Shown here: positions 56,840 to 64,000 of the stretch, piece by piece
How positions within the stretch are numbered: position 1 is the stretch's first letter
Layout of the letters: every line of letters starts with the position of its first letter
Assembly: GCA_050951095.1 (NCBI GenBank)
Contig: JBMNIQ010000002.1
Location: 496,001 to 560,000, forward strand
Direction: 5' to 3'
DNA from: UMGS1519 sp050951095
GTDB taxonomy: Bacteria; Actinomycetota; Coriobacteriia; Coriobacteriales; Eggerthellaceae
Length of the DNA stretch: 64,000 nucleotides
Notes under the pieces: generated by a model
Told to the model about the DNA's origin: nothing
Database searches by the model: none
What the model saw: the letters and a program-made list of their open reading frames with translations, nothing else
Made by a program: the position numbers and the translations under genes

Positions 56840-59317
56840 CTATCCCAGCACCTCTCCGGCGTAGCGGGCGCTTTCCGCCGCGTCCTTCGCATAGAAATCC
56901 GCGCCCACCATCTGGGCATATTCTTCATTCAGCACGGCGCCGCCCACCATGATCTTCACGTCCGGCGCTTCGGCATGCAGCAGCTCGATGGTCTCGTTCA
57001 TGCTCTTCACGGTCGTGGTCATCAGTGCCGAAAGGCCCACGATCTTCACGTCGTGTTCGCGCACGCAGTCCAGCACGGCCTGCGGATCCACGTCGCGCCC
57101 CAGGTCGATGACCTTGTAGCCGTAATTCTCCAGCAGCATCTTCACAATGTTCTTGCCGATGTCGTGGATGTCGCCCTTCACGGTGGCCACGGCAATGGGG
57201 CCCTTGCCCGCATCCGTCGTGGCGGATTGCGCGCGAATCACGTCGAAGCCTGCTTTCGCGGCCTCGGCGGACGCCATCAGCTGCGGCAGGAAGAACGTGC
57301 CCTTCTCGAAGCGGTCACCCACCTCGTCCAGCGCGGGAATAAGGTGCTTGTTGATGACGTCCATGGTGTCCGTTTGCGCCAGCAGCGCCTCCGTGGCTGC
57401 GGGCACGGGGCCCTTGTTGCCGGCGATGACCAGGCGGTACAGCTCGGACGTGCCGGAATCGTCGCCGGCGGCTGCCGGCTGCCCGTTCTCCGCGGATGCG
57501 GCAGGGGCGGCCGCGGCGGCAGGCGCAGCAGCGGTAACGACGCGGTTCGCGTATTCCGCAATGTAGTGCTGGGCGTTCGTGTCCTGCGCGCACAGCACGC
57601 GCCACGTGTCCACCACTTCCCGGTAGCGGTCCGCCAGCGGGTTCAGGATGGGCATGTCCAGGCCGGCGGCGAATGCCGCGGCAAGGAACGTGCCGTTCAC
57701 AATGGGGCGGGCGGGCAGGCCGAAGCTGACGTTCGACACGCCCAGCACGGTGCGGCAGCCCAGCTTCGTCTTCACCATGTTCACGGCGCGAAGGATCTCA
57801 ACCACTTCGTTCTGGTTCGTGGAGGCGCTCATGACCAGGCAGTCAATGAACACGTCCTGCTTCGGGATGCCGTATTTCGCAGCCTCCGCCACAATTTTCT
57901 GCGCAATGGCGAAGCGTTCTTCCGCGGTGGGCGGGATGCCGCCCTCGTCCAGCGTCAGGCCCACCACGGCGCAGCCGTAGTGCTTCACAATGGGCAGCAC
58001 GGCGTCCATGTTCTCCTGCTTGCCGTTCACGGAGTTGATCAGGGGCTTTCCGGCGTAGCGGCGCACGGCGCCCTCCACGGCCGCGGGGTCGGACGAGTCG
58101 ATCTGCAGCGGCAGGCCGCAGACGGATTGGATCTTCTTGATCAGCTGCACCAGCGTCTCGCCCTCGTCGATCTCGGGCAGGCCGGCGTTCACGTCCAGCA
58201 GGTCCGCGCCGGCGTCTGCCTGGGCAATGGCCTCGCCCACAACATAGTCGTAATCCTTCGAACGCAGCGCTTCCTTCAGCTTCTTCTTGCCCGTGGGATT
58301 GATGCGCTCGCCGATAACGGCCACTTCGCGCCCGCGCAGCACCACGGCGTTCTGCGCGCTGGTCACGGTGCACAGCGGAGCCGTCTCGCGTGCCGGCGGA
58401 GTGGCGCCGGCGACCAGTTTCGCCTCGCGGGCGATGTAATCCGGGTCCGTGCCGCAGCAGCCGCCGATGATCGTGGCGCCGGCGCGCACCATGGGCTCCA
58501 CGGCGGACAGGTACGCGTCCGGCGTGATGGAGAACACGGTCTTGCCGTCCACCAGATCCGGCAGGCCGGCGTTCGCCTGCACCATCACGGGGCAGCGCGC
58601 CACCTGCAGCATCTCGTCGACGATGGGGCCCAGCGCGTCGGGGCCCAGCGAGCAGTTCACACCCAGCGCGTTCACGCCCAGCGACGACAGCACGATGGCG
58701 GCCACGGTGGGGCTGGTGCCCAGGAACGTGCGCCCCGTCTCGTCGAACGTCATGGTGGCGAAAATGGGCAGGTCGCTGTTCTCCTTGCATGCCAGCACGG
58801 CGGCCTTCACTTCCAGCAGGTCCGTCATGGTCTCGATGATGAACAGGTCCGCGCCGTACTTCTGCGCGGCTTTCGCCTGCTCTGCGAACAGGTCGTACGC
58901 CTCGTCGAACGGCAGCGTGCCCATGGGCTCCAACAGCGCGCCCGTGGGGCCGATGTCCGCTGCCACGTACTGCGCGCCGGAATTGCGGGCGCATGTGATG
59001 GCCGCCTTGAAGATCTCGTCCACGGTGGCGGCGCCGTCCAGCTTGCGGGCGTTCGCGCCGAACGTGTTCGTGGTCACGGCCTGGCTACCGGCATCCACAT
59101 ATTCGCGATGGATCTCCGTGATGCTGTCCGGGTCCGTCAGGCACAGCAGCTCGGGCAGCTCGCCGGCCTTCAGGTTGCGGCGCTGCAGCATGGTGCCCAT
59201 GGCGCCGTCGAAGATCAGGTAGTCTTCGCCGCGCAGCACGCGGCGGAGGTGGTCGTCCTTCACGCGCACGTCCTGCGGCGAGCGCGGTTTCAGGGTTCCA
59301 CTGGTTATCGGTAGCAT
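56840..59317 (-). CDS. metH: Cobalamin-dependent methionine synthase, without reactivation domain
   Basis: Transfers a methyl group from methyltetrahydrofolate through cobalamin to homocysteine. The 825-residue protein has the homocysteine/zinc domain (about 25-320: DGAMGTMLQRR, VNCSLGP, GGCCGTDP), the folate domain (about 330-590: GERINPTGKKK, VLGVSNVSFGLP), the cap (about 625-700) and the B12 domain (about 710-825: GDIHDIGKNIV with the cobalt His). The C-terminal SAM-binding reactivation module is absent and is encoded by the upstream gene. Start ATG at 59317, overlapping that gene by 13 bases; the TTG at 59344 is less likely. Confidence 0.93.
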   Translation of the reverse strand: MLPITSGTLKPRSPQDVRVKDDHLRRVLRGEDYLIFDGAMGTMLQRRNLKAGELPELLCLTDPDSITEIHREYVDAGSQAVTTNTFGANARKLDGAATVDEIFKAAITCARNSGAQYVAADIGPTGALLEPMGTLPFDEAYDLFAEQAKAAQKYGADLFIIETMTDLLEVKAAVLACKENSDLPIFATMTFDETGRTFLGTSPTVAAIVLSSLGVNALGVNCSLGPDALGPIVDEMLQVARCPVMVQANAGLPDLVDGKTVFSITPDAYLSAVEPMVRAGATIIGGCCGTDPDYIAREAKLVAGATPPARETAPLCTVTSAQNAVVLRGREVAVIGERINPTGKKKLKEALRSKDYDYVVGEAIAQADAGADLLDVNAGLPEIDEGETLVQLIKKIQSVCGLPLQIDSSDPAAVEGAVRRYAGKPLINSVNGKQENMDAVLPIVKHYGCAVVGLTLDEGGIPPTAEERFAIAQKIVAEAAKYGIPKQDVFIDCLVMSASTNQNEVVEILRAVNMVKTKLGCRTVLGVSNVSFGLPARPIVNGTFLAAAFAAGLDMPILNPLADRYREVVDTWRVLCAQDTNAQHYIAEYANRVVTAAAPAAAAAPAASAENGQPAAAGDDSGTSELYRLVIAGNKGPVPAATEALLAQTDTMDVINKHLIPALDEVGDRFEKGTFFLPQLMASAEAAKAGFDVIRAQSATTDAGKGPIAVATVKGDIHDIGKNIVKMLLENYGYKVIDLGRDVDPQAVLDCVREHDVKIVGLSALMTTTVKSMNETIELLHAEAPDVKIMVGGAVLNEEYAQMVGADFYAKDAAESARYAGEVLG

Positions 59318-60000
59318 TGGTTGCCCGCCTTTCTCAGGTTGCAATAGCGCGAGAAGCTGCAGTTCGCGCAGCTGCGCCGGTCGTCTTGGGGCGTGTCGAA
59401 CAGGCCCACGAATGCCGTGATGCTCTTCGCCGGGATCAGCAGGTTCGAATCCGTGACGGTGATGCCCAGCTTCTTGTCCGCGTCAAGTATACGGATCACG
59501 GTCGGCTGGATGTCAAGCGGCAGGTCGCCGTAGCCGGGGCTGAAGCGCCAGTTGCACCACAGGCCGCGTCCGCGCGCGTCTTCCACGATGCGTGCGTTGC
59601 AGGCATCGCCCACGGTTTCCACCAGCGCGGATCCGGCGGAGCCGTAGATGGCGGCGTCCAGGCCGTTCTTGAACGACAGGCGCCGCAGCTCCTGTTCGTT
59701 TCCCAATCCGGCCGTGGCCGCCATGACGGCCACCAGCTGCGCGCCCTTCAGATGCTCGTAGATGTCGCGGCCCTCCAGCACGAGCGTCGTTCCCGTCAGG
59801 CGGATGTCGCCATGCGAGCTGTCGCACGGGAAGATGCGGTACGTGAAGCCGGGGTTCGACGTCTGTTCGCAGCGCGCGAACAGCGTTTCCAGGCGCTCGT
59901 TCAAGTCGGGTGTGATGTCCTGCCCGGTATATCCCAGGTAGCGGAGGGCCTCCGCCCGGTCCACATGCCAGGCGGAGGCGCCGTTTGCTTGTGCAGTCAT
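59305..60000 (-). CDS. Stand-alone methionine synthase reactivation-domain protein
   Basis: A 231-residue protein equivalent to the SAM-binding activation domain of full-length MetH, needed to re-methylate oxidised cobalamin. The signature FSPGYGDLPLDIQPTVI (RxxPGY-like) and the end LIPAKSITAFVGL match the domain. The last 30 residues add a Cys cluster (SCANCSFSRYC, AGNQCYR), which could hold an iron-sulfur cluster. It overlaps metH by 13 bases. The ATG at 60000 lacks a close ribosome site (AAGGAC 12 bases up), so the start is less sure. A separate gene of this kind is known in Thermotoga. Confidence 0.85.
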   Translation of the reverse strand: MTAQANGASAWHVDRAEALRYLGYTGQDITPDLNERLETLFARCEQTSNPGFTYRIFPCDSSHGDIRLTGTTLVLEGRDIYEHLKGAQLVAVMAATAGLGNEQELRRLSFKNGLDAAIYGSAGSALVETVGDACNARIVEDARGRGLWCNWRFSPGYGDLPLDIQPTVIRILDADKKLGITVTDSNLLIPAKSITAFVGLFDTPQDDRRSCANCSFSRYCNLRKAGNQCYR

Positions 60001-60029
60001 TCGTGCAGCGGTGTCCTTCGTGCGGTTCC

Positions 60030-60884
60030 CTACAGATAGGGGCGGACGTTCTCGTAGATCTCGCGCGCCACGTCCGGCTTGTTCATAGAGTAGATGTGCA
60101 GTGCGTCCACGCCGTGCTCGGCCAGGCCGATAAGCTGGCGGCTTGCATACTCGATGCCGGCCTTGCGCAGGTCGTCCGGCTTGTCCTCGTAACGGGCCAG
60201 CAGCTTCACCAGCGCGGAGGGCAGGCTGGCGCCGCACATGAACACCATGCGGGAAACCTGGCTCTTCGACATGATGGGCATGATGCCGAACTCGATGGGG
60301 ATGCGGATGCGCGCCGCGCGGCATTCGTCCAGGAACTTATAAGCATAGCGGTTGTCGAAGAACAGCTGCGTCACGAAGAACTGCGCGCCGGCATCCTGCT
60401 TCTCCTTCAGGTAGTGCACGCTTTCGCGCAGGTCGATGCAGTCCACGTGCCCTTCCGGATACGCGGCGGCACCTACGCAGAAGCCCTCTTCGCGCAGCTG
60501 GGGAATCAGGTCCTTCGCGTACCGGTAGTCCTTGATGGGGCGGTCGGGGCCCAGGTCGCCGCGCAGGGCCAGCACGTTCTCAATGTTGTGGCCCTTCAAG
60601 CTTTCGATGATGGCCTGCATATCGGTCTTCGTGGCGCCGGCGCACGTCAGATGCGCCATCATCGTCAGGCCCAGTTCCCGTTGGCCCATGTCCGCAATCT
60701 GCACGGTGCGTTCGGAGTTGCCGGATCCGCCGGCGGAATACGTCACGGACACGAATGCGGGGTCCAGCTCCGCCAGGCCGGACAGCACCGTGCGCGCCTC
60801 GTCTACGGGCAGGTCGCCCTTCGGCGGGAAGATCTCATAGGATACGGGGATATGCTCTCCGCCGTAGATATCGGTAATGCGCAT
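60030..60884 (-). CDS. metF: Methylenetetrahydrofolate reductase
   Basis: Produces 5-methyltetrahydrofolate for MetH. The 284-residue flavoprotein shows SYEIFPPKG, SVTYSAGGSGN, MAHLTCAG, LALRGDLGPD and AAAYPEGHVDC. In place of the usual FFDN, it has FFVTQLFFDNRYAY. First gene of the operon with the reactivation protein and metH (30-base gap). The ATG at 60884 has GGAG six bases upstream; the GTG at 60899 is rejected. Confidence 0.96.
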   Translation of the reverse strand: MRITDIYGGEHIPVSYEIFPPKGDLPVDEARTVLSGLAELDPAFVSVTYSAGGSGNSERTVQIADMGQRELGLTMMAHLTCAGATKTDMQAIIESLKGHNIENVLALRGDLGPDRPIKDYRYAKDLIPQLREEGFCVGAAAYPEGHVDCIDLRESVHYLKEKQDAGAQFFVTQLFFDNRYAYKFLDECRAARIRIPIEFGIMPIMSKSQVSRMVFMCGASLPSALVKLLARYEDKPDDLRKAGIEYASRQLIGLAEHGVDALHIYSMNKPDVAREIYENVRPYL

Positions 60885-60963
60885 AACGGGCTCCTTCACG
60901 TGCGGGGAAACGGGCTTCGCGGGTGTTCGCCCTTTGTTCCCCTCATTGCTTTCTGCGTTCGCT

Positions 60964-60993
60964 ATTGTACGCTGCGGAACTGCGGCAATCCAA
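60964..60993 (-). promoter_or_regulatory. Putative promoter of the metF-metH operon
   Basis: On the minus strand, TTGGAT (60988-60993), an 18-base spacer and TACAAT (60964-60969) lie 80 bases before metF. No cobalamin or SAM riboswitch is visible in this leader; the riboswitch nearby is on the other strand. Confidence 0.5.
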
Positions 60994-61040
60994 GTATCCA
61001 GACGGGGCTGTTCTGTGGGCGGATGCTTCGCGGCAAGCCT

Positions 61041-61068
61041 GTGACCTGGGATGATAACTGGCTATAGT
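61041..61068 (+). promoter_or_regulatory. Putative promoter of the riboswitch transcript
   Basis: GTGACC (61041-61046), a 16-base spacer and TATAGT (61063-61068). Transcription would start near 61075, leaving about 290 bases of leader that hold the riboswitch. Confidence 0.5.
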
Positions 61069-61144
61069 TAAATTGAATCGCCAACGGAGCGTGACGGGGG
61101 TATCAGATGGGCAACGCCGCCGCGCGAGCGGGGCGCGAATGCTA

Positions 61145-61345
61145 AGATGCAGACACATAGCTAATGGCCATGGATGGACGCGCCAGGCAAGGCGCCGGGA
61201 TGCGAGGGGCATCCCGAGGGGAATGCAGGTGGGAATCCTGCGCTGTACCAGCAACCGTAAACGTGGACGGGCGGATCGTACGTGCCCTATGCCGGGGTGC
61301 GCCGTTCGGGTGAAGCAAAGTCGGAATGCCTGCCATCGAGAATCG
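61145..61345 (+). promoter_or_regulatory. Cobalamin (B12) riboswitch
   Basis: The conserved core GAGGGGAATGCAGGTGGGAA, then CCTGCGCTGTACCAGCAACCG (read in two parts, 61216-61257) matches the cobalamin-riboswitch consensus. The B12-box-like end AGTCGGAATGCCTGCC lies at 61319-61333. A hairpin GGGATGC-GAGG-GGCATCCC (61198-61216) precedes the core. No terminator follows; the ribosome site GGGAGG (61354-61359) sits 20 bases after the B12 box, so control is probably at translation. B12 would switch off the surface proteins downstream. Confidence 0.88.
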
Positions 61346-61366
61346 AGAGCCCTGGGAGGTATCACT

Positions 61367-62704
61367 ATGACTGGTAGCATTATCCATGCTCGCGCCCGAT
61401 TGGGCGCGTGCGGCATCGTCGCGGCGTTCGCATTGGCGCTGGCGGCGACCCTGATGGCGTTCGCCGCGCCCGCGCAGGCGGCCGAATCCGTTTCGACCAC
61501 CGTGTACGCCAGCGCGCAGAAGGCGAATTCGTTCGTGTTCGTGCCGCAGAAGATAACGGTGAGCAGCACCGAGGCCGAGAATTTCGGCTACACGGACGAG
61601 GTGGATTCCTCGAAGGCCGTGTCGCAGCTGGACGTGCTGGTGAAGATGCACGAGCTGAAGTACGGCAAGGCGTTCACGAAGGACACCGCTACTAATTATC
61701 TGGCCCTGAGTGGTGGCTTCATCACGAAGGCGCTGGGTGAGACCACCTATAACTGGGGCATCGCGCAGAACAACAAGGCGGCCGTGGACGAGACGTCCGA
61801 TTACACCAGCTACGGCTATACCGGCCTTGCGGTGACGCAGGCGTCCGTTGCGAAGAACGATGTCGTCTCGCTCTTCTACTACGACTACATCGCCTCGGAC
61901 TATTCCGACGCTACCGGCATTTCCTATTTCGCGAACAGCAAGGGCTCGGCCGTGACCACTGTCTCCGCCGTTACCGGCAAAAAGGTCGCGCTGACCGCGA
62001 ATGAGCTGCAGAACTTCATGGGCAACGGTTCGAAGAACGACGCCGATCGTGCTGCGGCCACCATCACCTTGGCAAAGGCGCAGCTGACCGCTGTGAACAC
62101 GTCCACGGGCAAGCAGAAGAACATCTCCGGCGCTGTCACGAACAGCAAGGGCACCGCATCCGTGTCGTTCAAGCAGCCGGGCACGTACCTGGTGTCCGCT
62201 GCGCCTGCCGCCGGCACGTACACGGCATCTCCGTTCGTGTTCGTGAAGGTGAGCATCGCGAAGGGCTACACGGCCAAGGTTGCCGGCGCGAAGTACACGG
62301 TGACCAGCACCAACAAGAAGACCGTCACGTATGTGAAGGCACCCACGGGCAAGAAGACCGTGAAGGTTCCCGCCACCGTGAAGCTCAAGGACGGCAAGAC
62401 GTACAAGGTCACGAAGATCGCCGCGAAGGCATTCAAGTCGAATAAGACCGTCACGAAGGTGGTCGTGGGCAAGAACGTGACGAAGATCGCGAAGTCCGCG
62501 TTCTACAAGACGCCGAAGCTGCATACCGTGCAGGTTGCCAGCAAGCATCTGAAGAAGGCCGCCACCGTGAAGGCGTCGTTCAAGGGCTCGAAGCTGAAGA
62601 AGGCGCTGAAGGTCACCACGGCCAAGGGCGTTGCTAAGAAGTATGTGAAGAAGTCCTTCACGAAGAAGAATCTGGTCGCTCCGAAGAACGTGCGCGTGGC
62701 ATAA
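61367..62704 (+). CDS. Secreted DUF4430-like/transcobalamin-related protein with BspA-like C-terminus
   Basis: A 445-residue exported protein controlled by the B12 riboswitch. A signal peptide (1-38, APAQA-AE) is followed by a domain (about 45-180) with LDVLVKMHELKYG, NWGIAQN and GYTGLAVTQASVAKNDVV. It resembles the transcobalamin-C-terminal-like DUF4430 fold. A second beta domain (about 185-300) follows. The last 120 residues are a very basic BspA-like leucine-rich segment (KIAAKAFKSNKTV, VGKNVTKIAKSAFYKT), similar to the end of the nitrilase protein. It probably binds corrinoid or anchors it at the wall. GGGAGG seven bases before the ATG. Binding is inference. Confidence 0.8.
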   Translation: MTGSIIHARARLGACGIVAAFALALAATLMAFAAPAQAAESVSTTVYASAQKANSFVFVPQKITVSSTEAENFGYTDEVDSSKAVSQLDVLVKMHELKYGKAFTKDTATNYLALSGGFITKALGETTYNWGIAQNNKAAVDETSDYTSYGYTGLAVTQASVAKNDVVSLFYYDYIASDYSDATGISYFANSKGSAVTTVSAVTGKKVALTANELQNFMGNGSKNDADRAAATITLAKAQLTAVNTSTGKQKNISGAVTNSKGTASVSFKQPGTYLVSAAPAAGTYTASPFVFVKVSIAKGYTAKVAGAKYTVTSTNKKTVTYVKAPTGKKTVKVPATVKLKDGKTYKVTKIAAKAFKSNKTVTKVVVGKNVTKIAKSAFYKTPKLHTVQVASKHLKKAATVKASFKGSKLKKALKVTTAKGVAKKYVKKSFTKKNLVAPKNVRVA

Positions 62705-62734
62705 CCGTGCTCGTCGCCTGACATCGTGGTAGGA

Positions 62735-64000
62735 ATGAAGAAGAAAAACAGGGCGCTCAACATTGCGATGGCGGTGCTTATCGCCGTCATCGTGGTGGCG
62801 GGCGTCCTTTTCGCCTTGAATATGCGCGGTACGTTCGAGACGGCGCAGGACACGGCGTATGCTGCTGCGGACAAATCCGGCAACGCGAACATCACGCGCG
62901 ATGGCATCGGCTACCGCCTGGACGAGGGCACCGTGCTGCAGGTGGGCGACAACGTGGAAACGCTGTCCGGCTCCACGATCACGCTGAAGGGCGACAGCCA
63001 TGGCAGTGCGGCTCTGGACGAATCCACCGTGCTGGATGCACGGAGCGACTGCCTGGAATTCGAATCCGGAAGCGCCTTCTGCCAGGTGGCGCCCGACCAG
63101 GGGCTGTCCCTGAAGACGTCCCAGATGCAAGCGTCGTCTACAGACGGCGTGTTCGTGCTGGAAGCGGGCACGGGTACCACGAGCATCTACGTGCTTGCCG
63201 GCACCGTCACGATGCAGGACGGCACGACGCTGACTGCCGGTCAGACGGCTACGTACACAGATGGCAAAGACGCGCCGGATGTGCAGCAGTCGTATTCGCT
63301 CGGCCGCTTCGACGATTTCATGCTGGAACGCACGGCGGCGGCGCTGAAGGACGGCAAGGGCCTGTGCTTCACTGCGAAGCAGGTGGCGAAGCAGCAGAAG
63401 AAGCGCGCGAACGAGAAGGGCGCTTCGTCTGGGAAACCCGCATCCGTAGCCACGGATGCGGCGAAATCGTCGGCCGGCAGCAGCTCTGCCGCGAACAATG
63501 AAGACACTGCGGCAAGCGGAAGCACGTCTTCTTCCTTCGCGGCCGGCGCTACCGCAAACGGCGGCACGGCGCAGGGGACGTCGTCCGGCAACGCCGGCGG
63601 CTCCGCGGCGAAGGCGGGGAAATCCGGCGGCTCATCCGCGTCGGCGGCGAAGGCGGCCACGCGGACCGTGACCATCCAGATTCGCTGCGATACCATCCTG
63701 AAGCACAAGAAGCAGCTGGCATCCGGCAAGCTGAAGTATGTGCCGTCGAACGGCGTCATCCTGGGCACCACGACAGTGGCCGTATCGAAGGGCGACACGG
63801 TGTTCGATGTGCTGAAAGCCGTTTGCGACGACCGCGGCATCCAGCTGGAGTACTCGTATGCGCCCGTGTACGAGACGAACTACATCGAGGGCATCAACAA
63901 CCTGTACCAGAAGGACTGCGGCGACCAGTCCGGCTGGGTGTACAAGGTCAACGGGTGGTCGCCGAATGTGGGCTGCTCGCAGTACAAGGTGAAGAACGGC
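62735..64000 (+). CDS. Membrane-anchored protein with FecR-like and DUF4430 domains (3' end outside window)
   Basis: At least 422 residues, open to the window end. An N-terminal helix (about 8-28) anchors it. A beta-helix part (about 60-175: SAFCQVAPDQGLSLKT, YVLAGTVTMQDGTTLTAGQ) resembles FecR. A long Ser/Ala/Gly/Lys linker (about 230-310) leads to a DUF4430 domain (about 310 to the edge: VTIQIRCDTIL, TVAVSKGDTVFDVL, SGWVYKVNGWSPNVGCSQY). It is in the same direction 30 bases after the first surface gene, so also under the B12 riboswitch. Start ATG at 62735 with AGGA directly before; GTG at 62726 is an alternative. Probable corrinoid-capturing surface protein. Confidence 0.8.
   Translation, partial: MKKKNRALNIAMAVLIAVIVVAGVLFALNMRGTFETAQDTAYAAADKSGNANITRDGIGYRLDEGTVLQVGDNVETLSGSTITLKGDSHGSAALDESTVLDARSDCLEFESGSAFCQVAPDQGLSLKTSQMQASSTDGVFVLEAGTGTTSIYVLAGTVTMQDGTTLTAGQTATYTDGKDAPDVQQSYSLGRFDDFMLERTAAALKDGKGLCFTAKQVAKQQKKRANEKGASSGKPASVATDAAKSSAGSSSAANNEDTAASGSTSSSFAAGATANGGTAQGTSSGNAGGSAAKAGKSGGSSASAAKAATRTVTIQIRCDTILKHKKQLASGKLKYVPSNGVILGTTTVAVSKGDTVFDVLKAVCDDRGIQLEYSYAPVYETNYIEGINNLYQKDCGDQSGWVYKVNGWSPNVGCSQYKVKNG

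Noticed and set aside
56405..59314. A 969-codon plus-strand ORF opposite metH
   Set aside because: It is a His/Arg/Gly-rich mirror of the metH codons, with no recognisable domain. MetH motifs on the minus strand are complete.
61142..63130. Minus-strand 662-codon ORF over the B12-regulated gene
   Set aside because: It would cover the riboswitch and the signal-peptide gene in reverse. Composition is antisense-like and it lacks a ribosome site.
1..64000. CRISPR arrays, rRNA and tRNA genes
   Set aside because: No regularly spaced direct repeats with unique spacers, no tRNA cloverleaf with TTCGAATC-type arm, and no rRNA sequence were seen in either strand.

Overview
The window is high-GC DNA, with GC-rich third codon positions, several GTG/TTG starts and AGGAGG-type ribosome sites. 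The gene set combines a class C sortase pilus, BspA-type surface modules, DUF4430 (transcobalamin-like) surface proteins, Hcp with an Hcp-type ferredoxin, a split B12-dependent methionine synthase and CbiMQO. This fits a gut or oral actinobacterium of the Coriobacteriia (Eggerthellaceae-like). There is no rRNA or tRNA in the window, so the assignment is inference. Both window ends cut through genes.

Layout. 1-2.0 kb: a multidrug-type MFS permease fused to CBS domains, preceded by a likely leader-peptide attenuator. 2.1-7.6 kb: an uncharacterised Sel1-type protein with a small KOW-like partner, a metallo-beta-lactamase-fold hydrolase, Hsp33, an HD hydrolase and a PTH2 peptidyl-tRNA hydrolase. 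7.9-13.2 kb: fused trehalose-6-phosphate synthase/phosphatase followed directly by a GH13 glucosidase, then cysK. 13.4-17.8 kb: a long palindromic intergenic element, ferritin, CorA, a DUF1304 membrane protein and an IS110-family element.

17.9-31.3 kb is a surface island on the minus strand. Transcription runs from a coiled-coil protein and a signal peptidase (with a C10 tract in its coding region) through the major pilin, sortase C, a minor pilin, a sortase-like protein lacking the catalytic residues and a 1656-residue LPNTG adhesin. A separate secreted protein with two complete nitrilase domains follows, preceded by four tandem 11-bp repeats.

31.5-46.8 kb: glutathione peroxidase, a T-box-controlled BASS transporter, a stand-alone AraC DNA-binding domain, a PlsY-like acyltransferase with a methyltransferase, a radical SAM enzyme, a solo B3/B4 domain protein, a second copy of the palindromic element, cupin/DUF488/flavodoxin genes, TatA, LysR, thioredoxin with a divergent HxlR regulator, and LrgAB. 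47-54.8 kb: a cobalt/nickel ECF transporter with a His-rich ATPase, murI, a Nudix hydrolase, and the Hcp/ferredoxin operon divergent from a Crp/Fnr regulator. 55-61 kb: an acyltransferase, a HIT protein and the metF - MetH-reactivation - metH operon.

From 61.0 kb a cobalamin riboswitch on the plus strand precedes two secreted or surface proteins with DUF4430-like domains. With the divergent B12-dependent methionine operon and the metal ECF transporter, this suggests a corrinoid/cobalt acquisition and use theme. The riboswitch-controlled surface pair is the best candidate here for a little-described system.
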